The notes beneath the pieces were generated by a model that was not told where the DNA came from, did no database searches, and saw only the letters and a program-made list of their open reading frames with translations. From Cyclobacteriaceae bacterium (lineage in GTDB: Bacteria; Bacteroidota; Bacteroidia; Cytophagales; Cyclobacteriaceae): a stretch of DNA of 37,478 bases. The stretch spans positions 1 to 37,478 of the forward strand of contig JALHRJ010000043.1 in NCBI GenBank assembly GCA_022841475.1, read 5' to 3'. Made by a program: the position numbers and the translations under genes. Shown here piece after piece: positions 25,108 through 33,968 of the stretch; within the stretch, counting starts at the first letter, position 1, and each line of letters starts with the position of its first letter.

Positions 25108-26166
25108 CTACCTCCCCTTCCCGTTGCCATTCATGCTAACCAGTACAGGCTCCAGTTGTGGCGCCATCTTCACTGTAGTGATGATGCGCGCTGCCACCTT
25201 ATACGGATCAGCTGCCGAATTCGGCCTGCGATCTTCCAACCATCCTTTCCAACCATTCTCTACCGTAGCAATCGGAATGCGGATGGAGGCCCCGCGATCC
25301 GAAATACCATAGGAGAATTTGTCGATGGATTGTGTTTCGTGTTTGCCGGTGAGGCGCAAATGATTGTCGGCACCATACACGGCAATATGTTCTTTCACCA
25401 TGGGTGAGAAGGCTTTGCATACTGTATCATAAACATCTTTTGATCCGGCTTCGCGCAAAAGCGAGTTGCTGAAGTTAGCATGCATGCCTGAACCATTCCA
25501 ATCTGTAGCGCCCAGTGGTTTGCAATGCCAGTTAATGGCAACGCCATATTTCTCTGCCGTGCGCTCCAATAAATAACGCGCTACCCATACCTGATCACCG
25601 GCTTCTTTCGCGCCTTTGGCAAATACCTGAAACTCCCATTGACCGGGGGCCACTTCGGCATTGATACCTTCCACATTGATACCTGCTTCAAGACAATAAT
25701 CAAGATGCTCTTCGATGATGGAACGACCGAAGGCATTCTTTGCACCTACAGAGCAATAGTATGGTCCTTGTGGAGCAGGGTATCCGTTTTCAGGAAAGCC
25801 CAAGGGTTTATTGGTGGAGGGATCCCACAGAAAATATTCCTGTTCAAATCCAAACCAAAAGTCGCGATCATCATCTTCAATAGTTGCGCGACCATTGGTG
25901 GGATGAGGAGTTCCATCGGGGCTCATTACTTCGGTCATCACCAGGTACGCATTTTTGCGTGCCGGATCGGGGAAGATGGCAACCGGAACGAGAATACAAT
26001 CGGAGGAACCTCCAGGTGCTTGCTCGGTTGAACTTCCATCAAACGACCACTCGGGGCAACTCTCGAGCGTGCCATCAAAGTTTCTTACAATTTTTGTTTT
26101 GCTGCGGAGGCTTTGGGTAGGTGTGTAACCATCCAGCCAGATGTACTCAAGTTTTGATTTTGACAT
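25108..26166 (-). CDS. glnII: Type II glutamine synthetase
   Basis: A 352-residue enzyme making glutamine from glutamate, ammonia and ATP in the cytosol. The length (about 350, not 470) and motifs place it in the eukaryote-like GSII class: WSFDGSSTEQAPGGSSD, FWFGFEQEYFLWD (catalytic Glu pair), NAEVAPGQWEFQ, WHCKPLGATDWNGSGMHAN, NHLRLTGKHET, RGASIRIP and the C-terminal WKGWLEDRRPNSAADPY. GSII is decameric or octameric and is not adenylylated like GSI. It lies downstream of a porin gene and an ammonium transporter gene on the same strand, forming a nitrogen-uptake group. The ATG at 26166 follows a TAAGGTAGG-rich leader when read in reverse, and a terminator follows the stop. No glnB/glnK is visible. 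Confidence 0.96.
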   Translation of the reverse strand: MSKSKLEYIWLDGYTPTQSLRSKTKIVRNFDGTLESCPEWSFDGSSTEQAPGGSSDCILVPVAIFPDPARKNAYLVMTEVMSPDGTPHPTNGRATIEDDDRDFWFGFEQEYFLWDPSTNKPLGFPENGYPAPQGPYYCSVGAKNAFGRSIIEEHLDYCLEAGINVEGINAEVAPGQWEFQVFAKGAKEAGDQVWVARYLLERTAEKYGVAINWHCKPLGATDWNGSGMHANFSNSLLREAGSKDVYDTVCKAFSPMVKEHIAVYGADNHLRLTGKHETQSIDKFSYGISDRGASIRIPIATVENGWKGWLEDRRPNSAADPYKVAARIITTVKMAPQLEPVLVSMNGNGKGR

Positions 26167-26202
26167 AAGGTAGGTTTAGTTAGTTAATAATTTAGTTGGG
26201 TT

Positions 26203-26254
26203 GTCAGTGAGTTTGTCGAAACAAGACCAGGGTCTCGACAAACTCATGTCTGAC
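26203..26254. repeat. Long extragenic palindrome between porin and glnII
   Basis: Inner arms TGAGTTTGTCGA (26208-26219) and TCGACAAACTCA (26235-26246) pair perfectly over 12 bases with a 15-base loop. Outer arms GTCAG (26203-26207) and CTGAC (26250-26254) extend it with a 3-base bulge. It begins 12 bases past the porin stop and ends about 37 bases before the glnII ATG. The arm sequence resembles the TTCGACAAGCTCA-type repeats often scattered in Bacteroidota genomes. It may protect the upstream mRNA or partly end transcription; there is no U-tract on the minus strand. Confidence 0.7.
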
Positions 26255-26265
26255 AAGATTTTTGA

Positions 26266-27507
26266 TTAGAATTTATAAACTGCCGCCAGGTTGAGTGAGG
26301 GCATGATGTCTTTTGTTTCTGATTCTTTGAAGAAAGAAATCTCAGAAGTCTTATCTACACGCACCTCTGGGATGAATGTAAGACCACCTACTTTATAATT
26401 TCCGGATAGTGTAAAGGCAATCACGCTACCATCACCATTGGTGTCTGTTCCGAAAATTCCCAGGTGTCCGTTCTTTACTGAGAAATATTCTCCGCGCAAT
26501 CCAAGTGCAAAAGTTTCTGACAATGTAATTTTTGGATAGACCGCGAAGCCAAGGAATGAACTTGGATCACCGGTGGAATCAACAATGTCTCCGTTGATGT
26601 CCGCTTCTTCACCCACAGCGGTGCTTTGTGAAGAAGCGTTAAATCCGAGATAAAAAGTTTCGGTGAGATTGAATCCTAGCGTAACATCCGCCTGAAACAA
26701 TTTTCCGGCAGATGCATCCAGGTATTGAACTGCATCCGGATCAAGCGTGCCATCCTGATCTCCATATAAGAAGTTAAACCAGATGCCGCCTTTATCATTG
26801 GTCTTACCAATCTGTGCCCCAAGTGTGTACGTGTTTACAGGATTGAATTCAACAATATCCGTTGGGTTCATCACGGCAAGTTTTGCTACAAAACCGTTTT
26901 CACCAGCATAATCCAAACGAGCACCTGTATGATTGAAAGGGCCCCATGAAAAGAGGTAAGAGGTTGAATAATGAAAATTGACAGCGGGAGAGATTACTTC
27001 GTAACCAAGAAAGGTATTGAACTGACCAAGGTTTAATGTAAGCTTGTCTGAAAACTTATAATATGCAAACGCCTGGTTAATGATTCCCTGACCGGTGGCG
27101 GTTCCAAACACGGCAGATTGTCCACGAGGTCCAAACACTACATCAGCCGTGAATCCAACTTTGTCACCACCATAGGAGGCAATCAGGTTTACCATACCAA
27201 TACCAAATCCTTTCTGATCGGCAAACGAAGTTGAAGGAGCATAGGCATCTCCATAAAACGCATTCTGAGTTTTGAATGTGGTACGGAAATAGGTGTCGAT
27301 GGAACCTGACAATGAAAATGTAGGTTCATCTTCGTCCTCTTCTTCCGCATTCGCCAACTTGTCGCCTTCGGTAATAATCGGTTCATCTTTAACAACGGGC
27401 TTCACCGAAGCCACTACGACATTGTCCTGAGCTATTGCCAGGGTTGAGCCCATCATGAGGCAAATCATAAGGCTGCTAGATAAAAGTTGTGAAGTAATTT
27501 TTTTCAT
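26266..27507 (-). CDS. Outer-membrane porin-like beta-barrel of the nitrogen group
   Basis: A 413-residue secreted protein. I start it at ATG 27507 (MKKITSQLLSSSLMICL) because this gives a classic signal peptide ending in AIAQ; a longer frame to 27564 begins in the amt-porin spacer. A short acidic linker (GDKLANAEEEDEDEPTF) precedes a barrel of repeated amphipathic strands: SGSIDTYFRTTF, YYKFSDKLTLNLGQFNTFLG, ADVTLGFNLTETFYLGFNAS, ALGLRGEYFSV and a final LNLAAVYKF ending in Phe. It resembles OprB/OprO-like putative porins. Placed between amt and glnII, it may admit ammonium or another small nitrogen source, an inference from context only. Confidence 0.85.
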   Translation of the reverse strand: MKKITSQLLSSSLMICLMMGSTLAIAQDNVVVASVKPVVKDEPIITEGDKLANAEEEDEDEPTFSLSGSIDTYFRTTFKTQNAFYGDAYAPSTSFADQKGFGIGMVNLIASYGGDKVGFTADVVFGPRGQSAVFGTATGQGIINQAFAYYKFSDKLTLNLGQFNTFLGYEVISPAVNFHYSTSYLFSWGPFNHTGARLDYAGENGFVAKLAVMNPTDIVEFNPVNTYTLGAQIGKTNDKGGIWFNFLYGDQDGTLDPDAVQYLDASAGKLFQADVTLGFNLTETFYLGFNASSQSTAVGEEADINGDIVDSTGDPSSFLGFAVYPKITLSETFALGLRGEYFSVKNGHLGIFGTDTNGDGSVIAFTLSGNYKVGGLTFIPEVRVDKTSEISFFKESETKDIMPSLNLAAVYKF

Positions 27508-27544
27508 AGTTTTGTGTGTGTTTTTTAAACAATAAGCTAAAGTG

Positions 27545-27576
27545 GTCCCGGCTGGGTATCTCACACCCTCCGGGAC
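27545..27576 (-). terminator. Hairpin between amt and the porin gene
   Basis: Outer arms GTCCCGG (27545-27551) and CCGGGAC (27570-27576) pair perfectly, with inner GGGT/ACCC (27554-27557 / 27565-27568). It lies 18 bases past the amt stop. The minus-strand continuation is only weakly U-rich (CACTTTAGCTTATTG), so it may be an attenuator or mRNA 3'-end stabiliser rather than a full terminator. Confidence 0.5.
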
Positions 27577-27593
27577 GCTTTGGTGATTTTTAA

Positions 27594-28943
27594 TCAGGCA
27601 GCTGCTGCTTCTTTTTGCGATGTGTATGAATTTAGATTTTCACCATGCTGACTGAAATCAGAACCAATTAATTTCTCTTCGCTGCTAACCGTCATCGGAG
27701 AAATCAAATCGGTGATTTTGAGAATCAGGAATGAACCTGCTATGATAAATGCTAGAGCCAGCACAAGCGCAATCATATGTACCTTGAAGAGATTGAACTC
27801 ACCGAAAAGTAATCCGTTGCCGGTAGTATTGGCTGCATTCACAGCGGTATGAGCTAATAAGCCAGTCATTACCATACCAACTGCACCACCTACTCCATGG
27901 CAGGGGAATACATCCAGTGTGTCCTCCAGCGAAGTTTTAGATTTCCAATGAACAACTACGTTACTAATGATAGCCGCTATTGTTCCTATGAACAAGCTGG
28001 AAGGAATTGTGACAAAACCGGCAGCGGGTGTAATTGCTACCAGCCCCACCACGGCACCGATACAAAAGCCAAGTGCTGAAGGTTTCTTGCCGCGCACCGC
28101 ATCTATCAGTACCCAGCACAATCCGGCAGCAGCCGATGCTGTGTTGGTTGTAGCAAATGCAGAGGCAGCCAACGGACCTGCACCTAATGCACTTCCTGCG
28201 TTGAATCCAAACCAACCGAACCACAACAAGCCCGTGCCTAACAGCACGAAAGGAATATTAGCTGGTGAAATTGCTTCTTTAATTTCCTTTTTGTTTCTCA
28301 AATAGATGGAAGCCGCCAGTGCAGCAAAACCAGCGGACATGTGGACTACGGTACCACCGGCAAAGTCAAGCACACCCAACTTAAATAGGAATCCATCCGG
28401 ATGCCAGGTCATGTGTGCAAGCGGTGCATATATAAGAAGTGAAAACAGGACCAGAAAAATTATGTATGACTTAAAACGAACACGCTCAGCAAATGTACCT
28501 GTGATAAGAGCGGGGGTAATAATGGCGAACTTCAATTGGAACAAAGCGAATAACACCAACGGGATGGTGGGTGCCAATGACCAGGGTTTACCATCCAGCA
28601 CGTTTTGGAACATAAAGAAAGAGGCTGGATTACCGATGAATCCGCCAATGGAGTCACCAAACGCAAGGCTGAATCCAATTACAATCCACAACACGCTTAT
28701 CACACCCATGGCAATAAAGCTTTGCATCATGGTGGAAATAATATTCTTGGTGTTGATCATACCGCCATAGAAATAGGCGAGGCCGGGGGTCATCAAGAGC
28801 ACAAGGGCTGTGGCCGCCAGCATCCATGCTACATCACCTGAGTTTATACCTTCGGTGTTGATCGTGGCAGGCACGGCCGGCATAAATAATGCTAGCACGC
28901 TGAAGCCTACCAGTAGAGCGAGGTAGATAATCGATCTTTTCAT
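27594..28943 (-). CDS. amt: Ammonium transporter
   Basis: A 449-residue Amt/MEP/Rh-type channel with a cleavable-looking N-terminal helix followed by 11 membrane helices. The twin pore histidines are H201 in VVHMSAGFAALAAS and H349 in FPCHGVGGAVGMVMTG. Other signature parts are GLAYFYGGMINTKNIIS and ITGTFAERVRFKSY, plus LLWFGWFGFNAGSALG. It imports ammonium into the cytosol for glutamine synthetase. It leads the minus-strand group amt-porin-glnII. Unlike most bacterial amt genes, no PII gene adjoins it, so post-translational gating would need a distant glnK. A 296-base AT-rich region upstream probably holds its promoter and operators. Confidence 0.96.
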   Translation of the reverse strand: MKRSIIYLALLVGFSVLALFMPAVPATINTEGINSGDVAWMLAATALVLLMTPGLAYFYGGMINTKNIISTMMQSFIAMGVISVLWIVIGFSLAFGDSIGGFIGNPASFFMFQNVLDGKPWSLAPTIPLVLFALFQLKFAIITPALITGTFAERVRFKSYIIFLVLFSLLIYAPLAHMTWHPDGFLFKLGVLDFAGGTVVHMSAGFAALAASIYLRNKKEIKEAISPANIPFVLLGTGLLWFGWFGFNAGSALGAGPLAASAFATTNTASAAAGLCWVLIDAVRGKKPSALGFCIGAVVGLVAITPAAGFVTIPSSLFIGTIAAIISNVVVHWKSKTSLEDTLDVFPCHGVGGAVGMVMTGLLAHTAVNAANTTGNGLLFGEFNLFKVHMIALVLALAFIIAGSFLILKITDLISPMTVSSEEKLIGSDFSQHGENLNSYTSQKEAAAA

Positions 28944-29239
28944 AGGGTTTAGTTTTGGTTTACCCTACAATGTTGATTGAAATGGTTTATTTTTTAACCA
29001 TGTTTTGAATATTTTTAATAGAATTCGTTTACGGTAGGGTATATTTTGATCCTATTTTCAAAATAATAGCACATTTTATGTAAATAGTGGTTAAAAATTA
29101 ACCCATTCATAACAACATGTTCATATGCAAGATTTTTGGTTTGGATTTTTATGTCATTTGAGCTGATTCAATCGTTTGCGCCAAATGAATAAATTCCTTG
29201 TATTTTGCCGCAGTAGTATTTTTGTTGGAGACAAAGCGA
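28944..29239. promoter_or_regulatory. Divergent regulatory region upstream of amt
   Basis: No coding frame. Inverted copies TACCCTAC (28961-28968) and GTAGGGTA (29034-29041) stand 65 bases apart. A further inverted repeat ATTTTGA-N8-TCAAAAT lies at 29043-29064. These are candidate operator sites for nitrogen control of amt, but no regulator can be named and no perfect TAnnTTTG box for amt was found. Confidence 0.4.
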
Positions 29240-29827
29240 ATGATAATGAAGTATTTGATTGCGGCCCTATGTACCTTAATAGTCGTCACTCATGCCCACA
29301 CTCAGAAATACGATTTGTTTGAAATTGAAAGCAACGAACTGATTTGGCGAAACACGTATCAATATGATGGCCCTCTGGATAGCCTGCGAAGTGAAGTTGT
29401 GTCCATGCTTAAGTCGAAGGTCTTTACGCGAAATGTAACCCGAAACGAAATTGGTAATGGGGGCATCGGCTATACAGGCGAAATCCAACATTATCATGTG
29501 GATTGTAAAAGTTACGGCCGTAAGTATAACAACACGCCTCTCATTTATTGGAGTGGAGAATGGAAAGGTAAGTTTGTGATTGAAGTACGTGAAAATCGAT
29601 ATCAGGTAACTATTTATGGATTGTACTTTGAAAATCCTGTTTCTAAAAATACTCCACCTCATCAAAGTAAAACTGCACGCAAAGGATATTATGTAAAGGA
29701 GGTATGGCAAAAGGGGCATCCCACGTTTAAGCCGAATGTATTGGAAGATATGGTGCTTATGAGTGTGAGTCTGCGTGATGCATTTGATATTACTAAATAC
29801 ACATCACCCGTTCGTCCCTGGGATTAA
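29240..29827 (+). CDS. Secreted DUF4468-like protein
   Basis: A 195-residue secreted protein with signal peptide MIMKYLIAALCTLIVVTHAHTQ. I chose ATG 29240 (a second ATG lies two codons on at 29246), preceded by TTGGAG; a TTG at 29198 would put non-signal residues before it. The mature part follows the DUF4468 pattern: an opening helix (LDSLRSEVVSMLKSKVF), a Gly-rich turn (NEIGNGGIGYTGEI), and strands WKGKFVIEVRENRYQVTIYGLYF. The family has a TBP-like fold and unknown function. Its TAA overlaps the stop codon of the convergent marR gene by 4 bases. Confidence 0.6.
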   Translation: MIMKYLIAALCTLIVVTHAHTQKYDLFEIESNELIWRNTYQYDGPLDSLRSEVVSMLKSKVFTRNVTRNEIGNGGIGYTGEIQHYHVDCKSYGRKYNNTPLIYWSGEWKGKFVIEVRENRYQVTIYGLYFENPVSKNTPPHQSKTARKGYYVKEVWQKGHPTFKPNVLEDMVLMSVSLRDAFDITKYTSPVRPWD

Positions 29828-30273
29828 CTTCGCAGTTTATCCAGAATCCTATTCAGTTCTTTAGCCTCCGCCTTAGAAATCTTCTCCAGGGTTCGGGACC
29901 AATCAGGCGTATCAGCATCAATCTTTTTTAAAATCTGAAGACCTTTATCCGTAATTGAAATGTCGACCTGCCTGCGGTTATTAGCACAAATCACACGACT
30001 TACCAGACCTTTTTGTCGTAATTTTTCTACTAGTCGGGTACAATTACTGTTCTTATCGATCATGCGAGCCGTAATATCGGCCAACATCATGGGTTGCGGA
30101 TTGGAGCCCCGCAGAATTCTCATAACATTAAACTGCTCCGGTGTGATGCCAAACTTCTTTAGGTACGATACATTGATGTTGTATAGCCAACTACCCGTAT
30201 ACAATATATTAATGGAAGCTTTCTGATGCTCACTATAAAATTTCTCTTGCCTGATTTCCTTTTCGAGTGACAT
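29824..30273 (-). CDS. MarR family transcriptional regulator
   Basis: A 149-residue winged-helix regulator. The core is SYLKKFGITPEQFNVMRILRG (helices 1-3), LADITARMIDKNSNCTRLVEKLRQKGLVSR (recognition helix) and CANNRRQVDISITDKGLQIL (wing and beta-hairpin), with dimerisation helices at both ends. One Cys (NSNCTR) sits in the recognition helix and another (VICANNRR) at the wing, places where redox-sensing MarR proteins can be modified. It probably represses its own gene: a palindromic operator is 16 bases upstream of the ATG. The same operator occurs before pirin 2 at 6.6 kb, so it likely controls that gene too. It is divergent from the ClC gene. Confidence 0.93.
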   Translation of the reverse strand: MSLEKEIRQEKFYSEHQKASINILYTGSWLYNINVSYLKKFGITPEQFNVMRILRGSNPQPMMLADITARMIDKNSNCTRLVEKLRQKGLVSRVICANNRRQVDISITDKGLQILKKIDADTPDWSRTLEKISKAEAKELNRILDKLRS

Positions 30274-30288
30274 AATTAATTACAAACT

Positions 30289-30307
30289 CAACAGTTGTAG
30301 ATACAAC
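30289..30307. promoter_or_regulatory. Autoregulatory MarR operator
   Basis: CAAC-A-GTTG at 30289-30297 and GTTGTAG-ATACAAC at 30294-30307 form overlapping palindromes. The 19 bases match 17 of 19 positions of the pirin 2 operator (6589-6607), in the same orientation relative to the gene. A near-consensus -7 box (TGAGTTTG on the minus strand, 30283-30290) overlaps its edge. Confidence 0.75.
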
Positions 30308-30408
30308 ATTACGAACAAAATAATTCTTTCACCGGAATTAACAGGGGATTTTATTAACAGGTGAGTAATATTGTAAAGTCATGAGCCCGGCAACAAAACC
30401 AGAATTGC

Positions 30409-32181
30409 ATGATTAACCTTTTCAGTCGATTACTCAAGCAAATTTTCTTTTATGCCAAGAATAAACTGTCTGCGCACCAGTTTTTCATCTTGTCAAGTAT
30501 TATGGTGGGTATCTTATCGGCATTGGCTGCTATTGTTGTTAAATTTTGCGTGCACTCTATTGGATCCTGGGTTGCCTTTTATTCCAGCAGTTATGAACAA
30601 TTTTTCCTATTCACGCTATTTCCCATCGTTGGCATAACGCTAACTGTAATTTATGTACAATTTGCGCTGAAGGGTAAATTCAAAAAAGGAAGTGCTGAGA
30701 TTGGTTATTCCATTGCGCGCGAATCAAGCAAGTTGCCCGGCCATCAAATGTATTCGCATCTGGTGACCAGCGCACTTACGGTCGGGTTTGGTGGATCAGT
30801 AGGATTGGAGTCTCCCATGGTGAGCACAGGTTCTGCGATTGGGTCTAACTACGGTAATTATTTTCACCTCTCTTATAAAGACCGCACAGTGTTGTTAGCA
30901 TGCGGAGCCGCAGCGGGCATTGCAGCGGTTTTCAACTCACCGGTAGCAGGTGTTTTATTCGCTATTGAAGTGTTGTTGACCGATGTAACCGTTGCCGCCT
31001 TTATACCCATTATTATTGCCGCTGCCAGCGGAGCGCTACTCTCTAAAATAATTTTATCGGAAGGAATCATTCTTTCTTTTTCACTACAACAACCTTTCGA
31101 TTATCACAATGTGCCATATTATATTGTGCTGGGACTGCTGGCAGGATTTGTTTCGCTTTATTACTCGCGCATGCTTGGGCAAATTGAAAATATTTTCAGT
31201 TCCATAAACAGTCCCGTTAAAAAAATTATCGGTGGTGGATTACTCCTGTCCGTGTTACTGATTTTATTTCCACCCTTATTTGGCGAGGGTTATGAGAGCA
31301 TCAAAATGCTGGCGAATTTAAAAACGTCTGAACTCACACAAAGCAGTATACTAAGTCAATACCTTCACAATGAATACGCCCTTCTTATTTTTCTTGGAGT
31401 CCTTGTTTTTATTAAAGTTATAGCCGTTGGTATTACGGTGGGGAGTGGTGGAAATGGTGGTAATTTCGGTCCCTCCTTATTTGTAGGTGCGTATCTGGGG
31501 TTCACCTTTTCTAAGCTCATCAACCTTACGGGGATGGCACACATACCAGAAACAAATTTTATTCTGGTGGCCATGGCTGGGATTTTGAGTGGCGTGTTTT
31601 ACGCCCCCTTGTGTGCGATATTTTTGATTGCTGAGATAACCGGAGGGTATGCACTCATCATTCCTTTAATGATTGTGTCCGCTTTAAGCGTAACCGTAGC
31701 TCGTTATTTCCAACCGCTATCCATGGAAGGTAAAAAACTTTCAAAACTCTTAAATGCCAATGTAGAAAATCGCGATCAGTATCTGTTGAGTAAATTAAAC
31801 CTTAAAGAACTTCTTGAAACCAATTTCTCTGTCGTGAGGCAGGAAGATAGTTTGCGTCTACTTGTAAGAGTTATTTCCATTTCAAAGCGCAACACCTATC
31901 CGGTTGTTAATAAAGAAGGAGAACTGGTGGGTGTAGTCCATCTTGATAACATCCGCGAGTTAATCTTCAATACTAAAGTTTATGATACCGTTTTTGTGAA
32001 AGAGTTGATGATTGAAGCTCATGCGGTGGATTTTACGGACAACCTTCTGGGCATTTTGAAAAAATTTGATGACACCCGTCAGTGGAACCTGCCGGTAGTG
32101 AACAACAAAATTTATATGGGCTTCCTTTCCAAAGCCCGAATCTTAAGTGAATACCGCACAGAGTTGGTGAAAACCACTTAA
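30409..32181 (+). CDS. ClC-family chloride channel/transporter with CBS domains
   Basis: A 590-residue membrane protein. The ClC core (about 20-440) shows the gating Glu134 in GSVGLESP, the GNFGP filter motif (351-355) and LFAIEVLLTDV (184-192). In this last motif the site of the internal proton glutamate of E. coli ClC (second Glu of IIEEM) is Val188, as in vertebrate ClC channels (SIEVT). That suggests uncoupled chloride conduction rather than Cl-/H+ exchange, an inference. The C-terminal 130 residues form a CBS pair (LKELLETNFSVVRQEDSL, TYPVVNKEGELVGVVHLD, LPVVNNKIYMGFLSKARIL) that may bind nucleotides. The next gene, a dehydratase, starts 26 bases on. Start ATG 30409. Confidence 0.94.
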   Translation: MINLFSRLLKQIFFYAKNKLSAHQFFILSSIMVGILSALAAIVVKFCVHSIGSWVAFYSSSYEQFFLFTLFPIVGITLTVIYVQFALKGKFKKGSAEIGYSIARESSKLPGHQMYSHLVTSALTVGFGGSVGLESPMVSTGSAIGSNYGNYFHLSYKDRTVLLACGAAAGIAAVFNSPVAGVLFAIEVLLTDVTVAAFIPIIIAAASGALLSKIILSEGIILSFSLQQPFDYHNVPYYIVLGLLAGFVSLYYSRMLGQIENIFSSINSPVKKIIGGGLLLSVLLILFPPLFGEGYESIKMLANLKTSELTQSSILSQYLHNEYALLIFLGVLVFIKVIAVGITVGSGGNGGNFGPSLFVGAYLGFTFSKLINLTGMAHIPETNFILVAMAGILSGVFYAPLCAIFLIAEITGGYALIIPLMIVSALSVTVARYFQPLSMEGKKLSKLLNANVENRDQYLLSKLNLKELLETNFSVVRQEDSLRLLVRVISISKRNTYPVVNKEGELVGVVHLDNIRELIFNTKVYDTVFVKELMIEAHAVDFTDNLLGILKKFDDTRQWNLPVVNNKIYMGFLSKARILSEYRTELVKTT

Positions 32182-32207
32182 ATTTATTGTGGCAACCTCC
32201 ACTACAA

Positions 32208-33920
32208 ATGAAAGATAAACTACGCAGCCAGGGTTGGTTTGGAAAAACCGGCAAAGACGGATTCATCTACCGGGCGTGGATGAAAAATCAAGGCATCCCC
32301 GATTATGAATTCCGCGGCAAGCCGGTGATCGGTATCTGCAACACCTGGTCTGAACTCACACCCTGCAATGCACACTTTCGTGAGTTGGCCGAATCTGTAA
32401 AGCGTGGCATCTCTGAAGCCGGTGGTTTTCCGGTTGAGTTTCCGGTTATGTCGTTAGGAGAAACTTTGATTAAACCTACTGCCATGTTGTATCGCAACCT
32501 GGCGAGCATGGATGTTGAAGAATCCATTCGGGCAAACCCAATGGATGGCGTTGTTCTTCTTTGTGGTTGTGATAAAACTACACCCTCATTAGTGATGGGT
32601 GCATGCAGTGTAAACATCCCAACGCTCGTTGTTTCCGGTGGCCCAATGCTTACGGGAAAATATCAGGGACGTGATATCAGTACCAGCGATGTGTGGCGCT
32701 TCAATGATGCGGTTCGTACCGGTGACATGAGCGAGGAACAATTAACCGTGGCAGAAGAATGTATGTGTCGGAGTCGTGGGCATTGTGCGGTAATGGGTAC
32801 AGCGTCTACGATGGCATGTATGGTAGAATCTTTAGGTCTCTCCCTTCCGGGGAATGCTGCTATCCCTGCTGCCGACTCAAGACGTAAAGTGCTGGCGCAG
32901 ATGTCGGGTATACGCATTGTAGAAATGGTGAATGAAAATCTTCGCCTCTCGGATGTGCTTACACGCAAGGCTTTCGAAAATGCCATCATCACCAATGCCG
33001 CCATTGGCGGCTCCACTAATTTTATTATTCACCTATTAGCGATTGCCGGTCGAATCGGTGTTGATTTGAAACTCGATGACTTTGACAAGCTATCAGCAAA
33101 TGTTCCCTTCATTGTCAACCTGCAACCTTCCGGAAAATATTTTATGGAAGACCTTTACTATGCAGGTGGATTACCTGCCGCACTGAAAGAGTTGGATAAA
33201 TTCCTGCATCACGATAGTCTTACGGTGAATGGAAAGACGATGAAAGAAAATTATGATTCAGCTGAATGTTACAACCGGGATATTATTGGCACTGTTGATA
33301 AACCGTTTAATGCATTATCCGGAGTGGCCATATTGAAGGGCAACTTATGCGAGAATGGTGCAGTGATAAAACCTTCCGCAGCAAGTCCGCACTTGATGAA
33401 GCATAGTGGCCGCGCGGTTGTGTTCGAAGACATTGACGATTATAAAAATAGAATTGACGATCCGGAGTTAGCCGTTGACGAAAATTCAATTCTGGTGTTA
33501 AAGAATGTTGGGCCCATCGGCTATCCCGGTATGCCCGAAGTGGGCAATATGGCTTTGCCAAAAAAACTTTTAGCTAAAGGTATTACTGATCTGGTGCGTA
33601 TCTCTGATGGACGCATGAGCGGCACCGGTTTTGGAACTGTAATTTTACATGCTTCTCCCGAAGCAGCACTCGGTGACAATTTCGCAGTAGTTAAAACAGG
33701 TGATGTTATTGGTCTTGATGTTGCGCAACGTACATTGATGTTAGAAGTAGCTGACGAAGAGTTGTCGATGAGAAAACAAAACTGGAAACCGATTCACAAA
33801 AAATATGATCGTGGCTATGTAATGTTGTATCAACAACATGTTGAGCAGGCCAGTCACGGAGCCGATATGGATTTTTTAAAGGGTGGATCGGGCAGTGAAG
33901 TGTCGAGAGATTCACATTAA
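32208..33920 (+). CDS. IlvD/Edd family sugar-acid dehydratase
   Basis: A 570-residue [2Fe-2S] dehydratase. The probable cluster cysteines are C53 in CNTWSELTPCN, C121 in GCDKTTPS and C193 in CRSRGHC, spaced as in L-arabinonate and D-xylonate dehydratases. The Mg/active-site motif SDGRMSGTGFG carries the active Ser. The protein length and GICNTWSELTPCN fit the sugar-acid subgroup better than dihydroxy-acid dehydratase of branched-chain synthesis. It would turn an aldonate into a 2-keto-3-deoxy acid. A TTG at 32187 would extend it by 7 residues, but ATG 32208 starts the conserved part (MKDKLRSQGWFG). The downstream SDR gene probably supplies the sugar oxidation step. Confidence 0.9.
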   Translation: MKDKLRSQGWFGKTGKDGFIYRAWMKNQGIPDYEFRGKPVIGICNTWSELTPCNAHFRELAESVKRGISEAGGFPVEFPVMSLGETLIKPTAMLYRNLASMDVEESIRANPMDGVVLLCGCDKTTPSLVMGACSVNIPTLVVSGGPMLTGKYQGRDISTSDVWRFNDAVRTGDMSEEQLTVAEECMCRSRGHCAVMGTASTMACMVESLGLSLPGNAAIPAADSRRKVLAQMSGIRIVEMVNENLRLSDVLTRKAFENAIITNAAIGGSTNFIIHLLAIAGRIGVDLKLDDFDKLSANVPFIVNLQPSGKYFMEDLYYAGGLPAALKELDKFLHHDSLTVNGKTMKENYDSAECYNRDIIGTVDKPFNALSGVAILKGNLCENGAVIKPSAASPHLMKHSGRAVVFEDIDDYKNRIDDPELAVDENSILVLKNVGPIGYPGMPEVGNMALPKKLLAKGITDLVRISDGRMSGTGFGTVILHASPEAALGDNFAVVKTGDVIGLDVAQRTLMLEVADEELSMRKQNWKPIHKKYDRGYVMLYQQHVEQASHGADMDFLKGGSGSEVSRDSH

Positions 33921-33968
33921 GGAATTACCAGTTACGAATGAAGAAATACGAATTAGTGACTAGCTCAA

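Noticed and set aside
25639..26031. 130-codon open frame antisense to glnII
   Set aside because: It is a shadow of the strongly conserved glnII frame with no independent evidence.
28306..28770. Long open frame antisense to amt on the plus strand
   Set aside because: It mirrors the amt reading frame, has low-complexity composition, no promoter or ribosome site, and amt is clearly the real gene.
33823..33842. ATGTTG...CAACAT palindrome resembling the MarR operator
   Set aside because: It lies inside the dehydratase coding region, lacks the GTTGTAnATACAAC core and has no promoter beside it.
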